Assembly: GCA_938039345.1 (NCBI GenBank)
Contig: CALHVB010000110.1
Location: 1 to 14,150 of the forward strand
Origin: an uncultured Sediminicola sp.
Lineage (GTDB): Bacteria > Bacteroidota > Bacteroidia > Flavobacteriales > Flavobacteriaceae
Length of the DNA: 14,150 nt
Reading direction: 5' to 3'
Numbering within the stretch: position 1 is the first letter of the stretch; each line of letters opens with the position of its first letter. The notes under the pieces were generated by a model. The model did not search any database, was not told the origin of the DNA, and saw nothing but the letters and a program-made list of their open reading frames with translations. A program made the translations under genes and the position numbers. Below, piece by piece: positions 1 through 5,824 of the stretch.

Positions 1-423
1 GTGTTACAATGGGCTACCTATAGAGACGCCTCCGATCAAACAAGTTTATCTAGAATATGGGGAGGTATACATCCGCCAGCAGATGATATTTTAGGTAGAA
101 TTATAGGAGAAAAAGTAGGTGTAGATGCGTATAATTTTGCCGTTCCTTATTTTACAGGAAAGAGTGCAGTTATACCAGGAGGGCAAGAGTCGGTAATTTT
201 TCCAAATCCAGTAACTAACAAAGAAATCAACATATCAAATACTACAGAGAGTGATACTTTTGCTTTGTTTGATATGATGGGGAAAAGAATACTTTTTGCA
301 GCAAAAAAATACGATGCTTCTTTAAAAGTTACAACATTATCTTTTCCGTTAGAAACAGCAACAGGCTTATACGTGCTAAAGGTTGGTGAAGAATCGTCTG
401 TAATTATTGTAGATAATCAGTAA
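1..423 (+). CDS. Vanadium haloperoxidase / PAP2-like secreted enzyme, C-terminal fragment with T9SS sorting domain
   Basis: This is the last 140 codons of a gene that begins before the window; the GTG at base 1 is probably an internal valine codon. Residues 17-28 fit the vanadate/phosphate-binding signature SRxxxGxHxxxD (Ser17, Arg18, Gly22, His24, Asp28) shared by vanadium haloperoxidases and PAP2-type acid phosphatases. The His is the vanadate ligand or catalytic nucleophile in those families, and the preceding TYRDASDQTSLSR context resembles the haloperoxidase branch. Residues from about 65 to the end (starting FPNP, then a DMMGKR turn, then TGLYVLKV) look like a type A T9SS C-terminal sorting domain, so the enzyme is probably exported across the outer membrane and released or surface-attached. 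Halide specificity, and even peroxidase versus phosphatase activity, cannot be decided from this fragment. The stop codon lies one base from the stop of the convergent deformylase-like gene. Confidence 0.8.
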   Translation: MLQWATYRDASDQTSLSRIWGGIHPPADDILGRIIGEKVGVDAYNFAVPYFTGKSAVIPGGQESVIFPNPVTNKEINISNTTESDTFALFDMMGKRILFAAKKYDASLKVTTLSFPLETATGLYVLKVGEESSVIIVDNQ

Positions 424-424
424 T

Positions 425-1045
425 TTATTCTAAGTAATCTAAGTATAATATGCCGTTTAAATGGTCTATCTCATGCTGAAATATTACTGCAGTAAAACCT
501 TTAACTTTTTCTGTTTTATGTGTAGTATCCATTTGGTCGTATGCTATTAAAATTTCATATGACCTTGTGTTTAAGGTGTCTGATCTATTGGGTATAGATA
601 GGCATCCTTCCCTACATTGTTGCTTTTTTTTAGAGTATTTAATTATTTTAGGATTTAAGTAAACCTCAAAAGGTAAACCCTCTTTATCAAACCGTTGCAC
701 CCATATTATTTTTTTTAAAATACCTACCTGTGGCGCAGCAATGCCAACACCCATAGATATACTGTCTCGTACAGTACTGTATAGGCGTTGCACAAAATTT
801 TTAAGAACAATATCGTTAGGGTTTGCAGTAACACTTTTGCTTTTAGAGCGTAATAGGAGTGAGTCAGATTTTTTGGTAATCTTAAAAACGGGCATGGGTT
901 TAAGACTATCGCCATTCATTATTAAGCTTATCTGCTCTTTAGAGAAATTATTTTTATTTGCTCTTTTGTATGAAGAACAACTGTACATGCAAATAATAAA
1001 TGTGCAGAGGTACAAGTATTTTATTTTGTATTGTGTTAAAAGCAA
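425..1045 (-). CDS. Peptide-deformylase family protein with N-terminal lipoprotein signal
   Basis: The 206-residue product carries all three peptide deformylase motifs: GVGIAAPQ at 99-106, EGCLS at 146-150 and QHEIDH at 190-195. Cys148, His191 and His195 would hold the metal and Glu192 would be the catalytic acid; Gln106 matches the conserved Gln. Normal deformylases are cytoplasmic and begin close to motif 1. This one has about 98 residues before it, beginning with a hydrophobic segment (about 10-20) that ends in MYSC, a plausible lipobox with Cys23 as the lipidated residue. That implies an envelope location, where the usual substrate (nascent formyl-Met chains) is absent. The start is a TTG at 1043-1045 overlapping the end of the upstream gene; no in-frame ATG lies just upstream, and the next ATG (codon 20) would destroy the signal. 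The family is clear from the motifs, but the lipoprotein call is weaker because Met at -3 is not ideal. A housekeeping Def is presumably encoded elsewhere. Confidence 0.82.
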   Translation of the reverse strand: MLLTQYKIKYLYLCTFIICMYSCSSYKRANKNNFSKEQISLIMNGDSLKPMPVFKITKKSDSLLLRSKSKSVTANPNDIVLKNFVQRLYSTVRDSISMGVGIAAPQVGILKKIIWVQRFDKEGLPFEVYLNPKIIKYSKKKQQCREGCLSIPNRSDTLNTRSYEILIAYDQMDTTHKTEKVKGFTAVIFQHEIDHLNGILYLDYLE

Positions 1046-1539
1046 GGAGTGTTTCTGTATTCTGAACCACCTTCTATAGTTAATTCATGATTAATAGTAA
1101 ATGTAAACTTCTTTCCATCTTTTTTTCTTGTGTATTCGGCGTAGTCCCATATTCCTGAGTGTGTAAGTTTGTATACACCATTTTCTTTTTTTTCAAAAAT
1201 CTCATTATAATAGGTTTCTATAGTTGGGTGCGCACCGCCTTTATCAAAAGACTCTTTTGTTTTTACTAGTTTTATAGCTTCTTTTTGGCCTTTATATTTT
1301 ACACTAATAGCTTCGGTATCTTTATTAAAACCAATTGATATTTCCATGTCTGGATTAGTATCGTTTTTATAGCAAATAAAATATTTAGGAGTACTATTAT
1401 TATCCTTATTAATCTCTGTAGTTATTGTTTTTTGTTCTATTTCTGTTTTTTCGTCTGTAATATTAGATTCTTTTTGCTTAAAATTACAAGAAGTAATAAC
1501 TAAGATGGTTAATAAGCTTATAATATTTGATTTAAACAT
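1036..1539 (-). CDS. Hypothetical lipoprotein (167 aa)
   Basis: I do not recognise this family. The N-terminus is a clear lipoprotein signal: a positive start, a hydrophobic stretch (about 5-15) and the lipobox ITSC with Cys18 as the lipidation site. Then comes a polar, Lys/Glu/Thr-rich linker to about residue 50. The remaining 115 residues look like one small beta-rich domain with regularly alternating polar and hydrophobic residues and Tyr/Trp positions (for example SGIWDYAEY near 127-135), ending in a Cys-Phe C-terminus. It sits between the SIMPL-domain gene (9-bp gap upstream) and the deformylase-like gene (10-bp overlap downstream), so the three are probably co-transcribed and may act together in the periplasm. 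No function can be assigned from the sequence. Confidence 0.8.
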   Translation of the reverse strand: MFKSNIISLLTILVITSCNFKQKESNITDEKTEIEQKTITTEINKDNNSTPKYFICYKNDTNPDMEISIGFNKDTEAISVKYKGQKEAIKLVKTKESFDKGGAHPTIETYYNEIFEKKENGVYKLTHSGIWDYAEYTRKKDGKKFTFTINHELTIEGGSEYRNTPCF

Positions 1540-1548
1540 AGTATGGTT

Positions 1549-2280
1549 TTATTGAGCTTTGTAAATTAATTTCATGGTAATAGATGCTGTTTTATCTTTA
1601 GAGCTGGTATTAAATGTACCTCCCCAAGAATAATTTTCATTTGAATTTTGACCTGTAATTTGAAAAATTCCCATTTTTGCAGATTCTAGTTTGCCTAGTT
1701 TTCCTCCAGAAAATTCGGCTATTTTTTCAGCTCTTACTCTAGCATCTTCAGTGGCCTTAGAAATCATTTCTATTTTAAGGTCGGCGAGTTTTGTATAATA
1801 GTATCTTGGAGATTCAGAATAAAATTGAACACCTTTATTTAATAATTCGGTTACTTCTCTAGATATATTTTCAATTTTTACTACTTCTGTAGATTCTATT
1901 TGTACCGATTGGTTTAGTTTGTAGCCAGCAAATTCTTCTCCTAAATAATTTCCATTAGGCGCATAATTTCTTTTTACCTGTTGCTCTGTGTTTACAGCAC
2001 TAAAAACTATGTTTTCTAATAACACTCCTTTACTAGTTAAATACTCTTGTATTATTTCTTTGTCCTTTTTTAACTTAACGAAGGCTTGTTGTAGATTAAT
2101 ATTTTCTGCATTAAATCTACCATCCCACACAATAAGGTCGGAGCTAAAGTCTACTTTTCCTAAACCAGTAACTTGTATAGTACCGTTAACTTGTTTTCTA
2201 TCTACATAAGATTTTCCTAAAAAAATAGAAGATATTATAATGGCTATTCCAAAGATTATGGCATTAAGATGTCCTTTCAT
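1549..2280 (-). CDS. SIMPL (DUF541) domain-containing periplasmic protein
   Basis: The 243-residue protein has one N-terminal hydrophobic segment (about 6-22), acting as an uncleaved anchor or signal peptide, followed by a SIMPL/DUF541 domain over nearly the whole remainder. Features typical of the family are the opening IQVTGLGKVDFSSDL near 35-49, the central helix-rich region, and the SKATEDARVRAEKIAE segment in the C-terminal half followed by GGKLGKL. Members such as E. coli YggE/OMP26-like proteins are periplasmic or outer-membrane associated and have been linked to oxidative stress, but no biochemical activity is firmly established. It appears to be the first gene of a three-gene minus-strand operon with the lipoprotein and the deformylase-like gene. 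The ATG start at 2280 is preceded by an A/T-rich leader that includes a near-consensus -7 element. Confidence 0.87.
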   Translation of the reverse strand: MKGHLNAIIFGIAIIISSIFLGKSYVDRKQVNGTIQVTGLGKVDFSSDLIVWDGRFNAENINLQQAFVKLKKDKEIIQEYLTSKGVLLENIVFSAVNTEQQVKRNYAPNGNYLGEEFAGYKLNQSVQIESTEVVKIENISREVTELLNKGVQFYSESPRYYYTKLADLKIEMISKATEDARVRAEKIAEFSGGKLGKLESAKMGIFQITGQNSNENYSWGGTFNTSSKDKTASITMKLIYKAQ

Positions 2281-2296
2281 ACTAAGTGTTATTTTA

Positions 2297-2314
2297 TAGT
2301 ACTTAAAGGTACTA
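2297..2314 (-). promoter_or_regulatory. Candidate -7 element inside an inverted repeat, upstream of the SIMPL gene
   Basis: On the minus strand TACCTTTA (2311 to 2304) matches 7 of 8 positions of the Bacteroidota -7 consensus TAnnTTTG, 23 bases before the ATG at 2280. It lies within a perfect 6-bp inverted repeat, TAGTAC (2297-2302) and GTACTA (2309-2314), separated by 6 bases. This would suit a small dimeric repressor, but there is no good -33 TTTG at the expected distance and short repeats are common in A/T-rich DNA. Confidence 0.25.
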
Positions 2315-2350
2315 AATTTTATAACTGATGAATGACTTTAGTGAATAATA

Positions 2351-2377
2351 AAAAGCGACTTAATAAGCCGCTTTTTT
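2351..2377 (-). terminator. Intrinsic terminator after the YciI-family gene
   Basis: Read on the minus strand, the RNA forms GCGGCUU / AAGUCGC with a 3-base loop (AUU), flanked by A and U runs. The odd pair (2368 with 2358) is a G-U wobble only on the minus strand; on the plus strand it is an A-C mismatch. The hairpin is therefore oriented to end the sigma-factor/YciI transcript, whose last stop codon is at 2386. Confidence 0.8.
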
Positions 2378-2385
2378 AAAATAAT

Positions 2386-2742
2386 TTAATTAATACCTGT
2401 TACTTTTTTAATTGGTCTTACTTCTATACGCCAAATACCTTCTTCAAACCTTGGGTCTTCTTTTGCAATTGCAATTGCTTCATCTAAATCTTTAGCTAAT
2501 AAATGGTAGTAACCAGAGATTATCTCCTTAGTTTCATTGTAAGGTCCGTCTACAACTTTTCCGTTTTGGTATGATAGCATTTTGCCTTCCATTTCTAAAG
2601 GCTGAGCAGATTTCATTCTGCCTTCGCTTGTTAGCCGCTTAATGTAGTTTCCAACTTTTTCTATATGTTGTTGTAATTGTTCTGGAGATAAGTCTGCTTT
2701 TGGACTTTCTTCACTTTTAATAAATAGCATAAACTCTTTCAT
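2386..2742 (-). CDS. YciI/DGPF-family protein, partner of ECF42 sigma factor
   Basis: The 118-residue protein is a YCII-related single-domain protein with an alpha-beta ferredoxin-like pattern. It opens with KEFMLFIKS and has the DGPY signature at 65-68, a variant of the DGPF motif that names this subgroup, followed by the conserved KEIISGYYHLLAKDLDEAIAIAK segment. DGPF proteins are commonly encoded next to ECF42 sigma factors, and that is the case here: the sigma gene ends 41 bases upstream on the same strand. Their biochemical role is not established. In the most studied relatives the sigma factor drives expression of the DGPF gene, so an autoregulated module is a reasonable inference. A hairpin terminator follows the stop. 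There is no signal peptide, so it should be cytoplasmic. Confidence 0.88.
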   Translation of the reverse strand: MKEFMLFIKSEESPKADLSPEQLQQHIEKVGNYIKRLTSEGRMKSAQPLEMEGKMLSYQNGKVVDGPYNETKEIISGYYHLLAKDLDEAIAIAKEDPRFEEGIWRIEVRPIKKVTGIN

Positions 2743-2783
2743 AATTGTTTTATATTAAGATTATAGCCTTATTACAATTGAAA

Positions 2784-4043
2784 TTAAGAAATAGGGACAA
2801 TAGTTTTTAGCTTTTTTTCTAAAAGTTTTAAATCTCGCTTGTTATTTGTGCAAGTAATTGCCTTTTTTAGGTGTTCAATAGCTTTGTTAATATTGTTTTC
2901 TTCTTTAAAGAATTCTGCTATAGTTGCATGGAATAAGGGGTGTTTACCGATATCGGATTTTTTATTAAGCTCTTGTAATTCTTTAATAGCCAGATTATTT
3001 CCTTTAACTTTTGCAATAATAACACTTCTGTTTAAACGTATAATAGGAGAATCTTCTAATTCTATAAGTTGGTTATACAACGCTAGAATTTCTTTCCAAT
3101 TGGTTGCTTTAAAATTTGGAGCTATGCAATGGTTGCCAGAAATAGTGGCAAGAATTAATGTTTTAGATATCGTATTCTTTTTTGTTGCTAAGTTTAAATA
3201 ATAAAATCCTCTTTGTATTAAGTCCTGATTCCATTTTGTTCGGTCTTGTTGCTCTAATTCTATAATAGAATTGTTATCATTAATTCTTGCTTCAAAGCGA
3301 GATGCATTTAAATACATTAATGCTAATAAAGCGTAGGAGTCAGATTTATTTTCTAGTTCGCTATCGGCTAATATTTCGGTTAGTCTTATTGCTTCTAGGC
3401 ATAAATCAATACGGATTAATTCATTTTTCTGTGATGGGCTATAGCCTTCATTAAACAATAGGTAGATAGTTTTTTGTATGTTGGCTAAGTGTTTGTTAGT
3501 GTTTTTTGGTGTTTTTAGTGTTATATTATTTTTTCTTAGTTGTTTTCTTCCTCTTACTAAGCGTTTGTTAATGGTTTCAGGAGAAGAGAAAAAAGCACTT
3601 GCTATTTCTGCAATACTAAAACCACATAATATTTTTAAGATTAAAGCAATTTGAGAATTTTCGGATATAGAAGAATGGCAACAAGCAAACATCATTTTTA
3701 ATTGTTCGTCTTTTATAAGTTCATCAGAAAAATCTAATTGTTCTAATGAATTTATGGTGTTCTTATTGTTTAATTTGTATTTTGTTTCAAGTTTTTTACG
3801 CTTTAAAACGTTAAAAGTTATGTTTTTTGCAGTGGTATATAGCCATGCTTTTGGGTTTGGAGGTATTCCGTTTTGTTTCCAATAATAAGAGGCTCTTAAT
3901 AAGGTTTCTTGAACAATGTCTTCTGCTGTTTCAACATTGTTTATGCCTATATATTTGGTTATTACGGCAACTATTTTTCCGTATTCTGTTCTAAAAAAAT
4001 GTTCTGTAAGTTCTTTACTATGTTTTTTATTTGCAATATTCAT
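2784..4043 (-). CDS. ECF42-type RNA polymerase sigma factor with C-terminal regulatory extension
   Basis: Counting from the ATG at 4043 the product has 419 residues, about twice the length of a simple ECF sigma factor. Region 2 covers about 15-85 (EDIVQETLLRA at 41-51, AWLYTTAKNITFNVLKR at 66-82). Region 4 covers about 112-172, with a helix-turn-helix around FSIAEIASAFFSSPETINKRL. The CCHSS segment near 121-125 corresponds to the CCHPAL stretch typical of ECF42. Residues from about 188 form the DUF6596/TPR-like extension (YLLFNEGYSPS near 194-204; repeat-like helices 315-400), which in this group replaces a separate anti-sigma factor and modulates activity. A TTG further upstream at 4085 would add 14 residues but falls in the U-tract of the preceding terminator, so I reject it. 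The gene is followed by its YciI partner. The signal and regulon are not visible here. Confidence 0.9.
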   Translation of the reverse strand: MNIANKKHSKELTEHFFRTEYGKIVAVITKYIGINNVETAEDIVQETLLRASYYWKQNGIPPNPKAWLYTTAKNITFNVLKRKKLETKYKLNNKNTINSLEQLDFSDELIKDEQLKMMFACCHSSISENSQIALILKILCGFSIAEIASAFFSSPETINKRLVRGRKQLRKNNITLKTPKNTNKHLANIQKTIYLLFNEGYSPSQKNELIRIDLCLEAIRLTEILADSELENKSDSYALLALMYLNASRFEARINDNNSIIELEQQDRTKWNQDLIQRGFYYLNLATKKNTISKTLILATISGNHCIAPNFKATNWKEILALYNQLIELEDSPIIRLNRSVIIAKVKGNNLAIKELQELNKKSDIGKHPLFHATIAEFFKEENNINKAIEHLKKAITCTNNKRDLKLLEKKLKTIVPIS

Positions 4044-4062
4044 TTTAATTAAAAATGATTGA

Positions 4063-4070
4063 TAAAGATA
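4063..4070 (-). promoter_or_regulatory. Candidate -7 element for the ECF42 sigma-factor gene
   Basis: TATCTTTA on the minus strand (4070 to 4063) matches 7 of 8 positions of TAnnTTTG and lies 19 bases before the ATG at 4043, leaving a short leader. It supports that start over the TTG at 4085. The same octamer occurs upstream of the S10 peptidase gene. No convincing -33 element is seen; TTTG copies lie too close, within the terminator tail. Confidence 0.3.
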
Positions 4071-4085
4071 AACTATACAAAACAA

Positions 4086-4117
4086 AAAAAGCGACTCCGT
4101 TTCCGAAGTCGCTTTTT
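4086..4117 (-). terminator. Strong intrinsic terminator after the RNase E/G gene
   Basis: Two arms AAAAAGCGACT (4086-4096) and AGTCGCTTTTT (4107-4117) pair perfectly. On the minus-strand RNA the 10-base middle folds further (UCG with CGG) and closes with a GAAA tetraloop, followed by a run of seven U. The extra pairs include a wobble that works only in the minus direction. The hairpin begins 2 bases after the RNase E/G stop codon. Confidence 0.9.
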
Positions 4118-4119
4118 GC

Positions 4120-5673
4120 TTAGTAAATTGTTTTACCGTCTTTATTTTTAAAACGATATTCTAGGTATGTGTAGGCATCTCTAGATTGTACTTTAATCCA
4201 CTTTTTGTGTTCCATAAACCATTGGAAACGTATAGATGGGAAACCTTTTGTAAGGTAAGCTGCTATAAAAGGATGTATATTTAATATTATACCATTACCG
4301 TTTGCCGGACCTTTTAATAGTTTTTCTAAATCAGCTTTAATTTTGTCTATTAAAACAATAGGTGCTTCAACCTCACCATCCTTAGTGACATTGGGGTTTT
4401 TTTCTGTTGTTTTAATAATCATTTCGGGTCTTACCCGTTGTCTTGTAATTTGTATAAGTCCAAATTTACTAGGAGGTAGTATTTTATGTTTAGCCCTATC
4501 ATCTTTCATTTCATCTCTAAGATGATCAAAAAGTTTTCTTCTATGATCAGGTTTGCTCATGTCAATAAAATCTACTACAATAATTCCTCCCATATCTCGC
4601 AATCGTAATTGTCTTGCAATTTCAGATGCGGCAAGTAAATTAACTTCGAGTGCAGTATCTTCTTGGTTTTTGGCTTTGTTAGAACGGTTTCCACTATTTA
4701 CATCTACTACATGTAGTGCTTCTGTGTGTTCTATAATTAGGTATGCACCCTTGCTCATAGTAGCAGTGCGGCCAAAAGAAGTTTTTATTTGTCGTTCTAT
4801 TCCAAATTTCTCATAAATAGGAGTAGTGGTGTCTTTATACAACTTAACAATAGATTCTTTTTCTGGTGCAATTTCTTGCACGTACTCTTTAATTTCGCTG
4901 TAAAGCGTAGCATCATCAACTTGTATACTTGTAAAAGTATCATTAAAAATATCTCTTAGAATAGAAGATGCTCTATTTAGTTCTACTAATACTTTAGAGG
5001 GGAGTGATGCTTTGTTTAATTTTTTACACATTACTGACCATTTGTTCAGTAAGTTTTCTAGATCTTTGTCTAGTTCTGCGACTTTTTTGCCTTCTGCAAC
5101 TGTTCTAATAATAACACCAAACCCTTTAGGTTTAATACTTCTTACTAATCTTTTTAAACGTTCTTTTTCTTCTTTGCTTTCTATTTTTTGAGAAACAGAT
5201 ACACGATCAGAAAAAGGAACCATAACTAAATAACGGCCTGCTAGAGATAGCTCTGAGCTAATCCTTGGGCCTTTGGTAGAAATTGGTTCTTTAACAATTT
5301 GCACTAGTATAGATTGGTTAGCTTTAATAACATCATTAATGCTACCATCTTTATCTATATCATTTTCGAATTGAAAATCTTTTAGAGAGTAATCTTTAAT
5401 TTTTCCTGTAGATACTCCTTTTATGAATTTTAACATGGAAGATAACTGCGGGCCAAGGTCATGGTAATGTAGAAAGGCATCTTTCTCGTAACCAACATTT
5501 ACAAAGGCTGCATTTAATCCAGTAACAGGTTTTCTTATTTTGGCAATGAAAATATCGCCAACAGCAAAATTGTTACTTTCTTCTTCTTTATGTAATTCAG
5601 TAAGTTTTCCTCCTTTTAATAAGGCAAAATCAACGGCGTCGGAACTAGATCTTACGATTAATTCTTTATTCAC
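4120..5673 (-). CDS. rng: Ribonuclease E/G family endoribonuclease
   Basis: From the GTG at 5673 the product has 517 residues. It starts NKELIVRSSS, the usual beginning of Bacteroidota RNase E/G; the upstream TTG at 5709 adds 12 residues with no family resemblance. An S1 RNA-binding domain occupies about 36-140 (VGDIFIAKIRKPVTGLNAAFVNVG). The RNase H/DNase I-like catalytic core contains the two metal-binding aspartates in VVDVNSG (Asp324) and IIVVDFIDM (Asp368), and RQRVRP follows near 411-416. The enzyme cuts single-stranded A/U-rich RNA in mRNA decay and rRNA processing. It ends soon after the core, as in RNase G, without the long degradosome scaffold of E. coli RNase E. The Cys-Pro-x-Cys zinc-link after RQRVRP is absent: the stretch contains no cysteine. 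The gene lies downstream of the HU and small basic genes, but a terminator and a 120-base leader separate them, so it may have its own promoter. Confidence 0.92.
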   Translation of the reverse strand: MNKELIVRSSSDAVDFALLKGGKLTELHKEEESNNFAVGDIFIAKIRKPVTGLNAAFVNVGYEKDAFLHYHDLGPQLSSMLKFIKGVSTGKIKDYSLKDFQFENDIDKDGSINDVIKANQSILVQIVKEPISTKGPRISSELSLAGRYLVMVPFSDRVSVSQKIESKEEKERLKRLVRSIKPKGFGVIIRTVAEGKKVAELDKDLENLLNKWSVMCKKLNKASLPSKVLVELNRASSILRDIFNDTFTSIQVDDATLYSEIKEYVQEIAPEKESIVKLYKDTTTPIYEKFGIERQIKTSFGRTATMSKGAYLIIEHTEALHVVDVNSGNRSNKAKNQEDTALEVNLLAASEIARQLRLRDMGGIIVVDFIDMSKPDHRRKLFDHLRDEMKDDRAKHKILPPSKFGLIQITRQRVRPEMIIKTTEKNPNVTKDGEVEAPIVLIDKIKADLEKLLKGPANGNGIILNIHPFIAAYLTKGFPSIRFQWFMEHKKWIKVQSRDAYTYLEYRFKNKDGKTIY

Positions 5674-5753
5674 CTGAATTAGTTTATACTCGTTTGCACA
5701 TGCAAACAAGTAGATTAAACAATTTATTTATTTACAGGTTGTATGAACCCGTC

Positions 5754-5773
5754 GAAATTCTTTTTAGAATTTC
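5754..5773 (-). repeat. Perfect inverted repeat in the RNase E/G leader region
   Basis: GAAATTCT (5754-5761) and AGAATTTC (5766-5773) are separated by four bases, giving an 8-bp stem with a 4-base loop. It lies about 80 bases upstream of the GTG start, in the 142-base gap between the small basic gene and rng. It may be an mRNA leader hairpin or an operator. A TTGACA-like sequence on the minus strand (5781 to 5776) lies just upstream of it, but no fitting -7 element follows. The remainder of the gap shows nothing I can name. Confidence 0.4.
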
Positions 5774-5797
5774 TATGTCAATGAACGTAATAAAACG

Positions 5798-5824
5798 AAA
5801 AAGTAGTTTATAAAACTACTTTTT
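5798..5824 (-). terminator. Terminator overlapping the stop codon of the small basic gene
   Basis: The arms AAAAAGTAGTTT (5798-5809) and AAACTACTTTTT (5813-5824) pair perfectly over 12 bp around a 3-base loop. On the minus strand the first arm includes the last codons and the TAG stop of the 29-codon gene. The U-rich second arm and a following GTTTT complete an intrinsic terminator. It would end the HU / small-basic transcript before rng, though the A/U-rich stem may leak. Confidence 0.72.

Noticed and set aside
1..3. GTG at base 1 as the start of the first gene
   Set aside because: The encoded sequence begins in the middle of a conserved enzyme motif region, so the gene is cut by the window edge rather than starting there.
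741..1079. Plus-strand ORF opposite the deformylase-like gene
   Set aside because: It lies antisense to a gene with intact catalytic motifs and shows no protein-like features; it is a shadow of low stop-codon density.
2743..2779. AATTGT/ACAATT inverted repeat between the sigma-factor and YciI genes
   Set aside because: The arms are 6 bp, A/T-rich and 25 bases apart; this is expected by chance at this base composition.
2839..3201. Plus-strand ORF opposite the sigma-factor extension
   Set aside because: Antisense to a well-supported coding region; the product is hydrophobic low-complexity sequence expected from reading AT-rich helical coding DNA backwards.
4044..4085. Longer sigma-factor start at the TTG at 4085
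   Set aside because: The TTG falls in the U-tract of the RNase E/G terminator, the 14 added residues are hydrophobic and unlike sigma region 2, and an ATG with an A/T-rich leader follows at 4043.
5674..5709. Longer RNase E/G start at the TTG at 5709
   Set aside because: The added residues do not resemble the family, whose members begin NKEL-like; the GTG at 5673 gives exactly that start.
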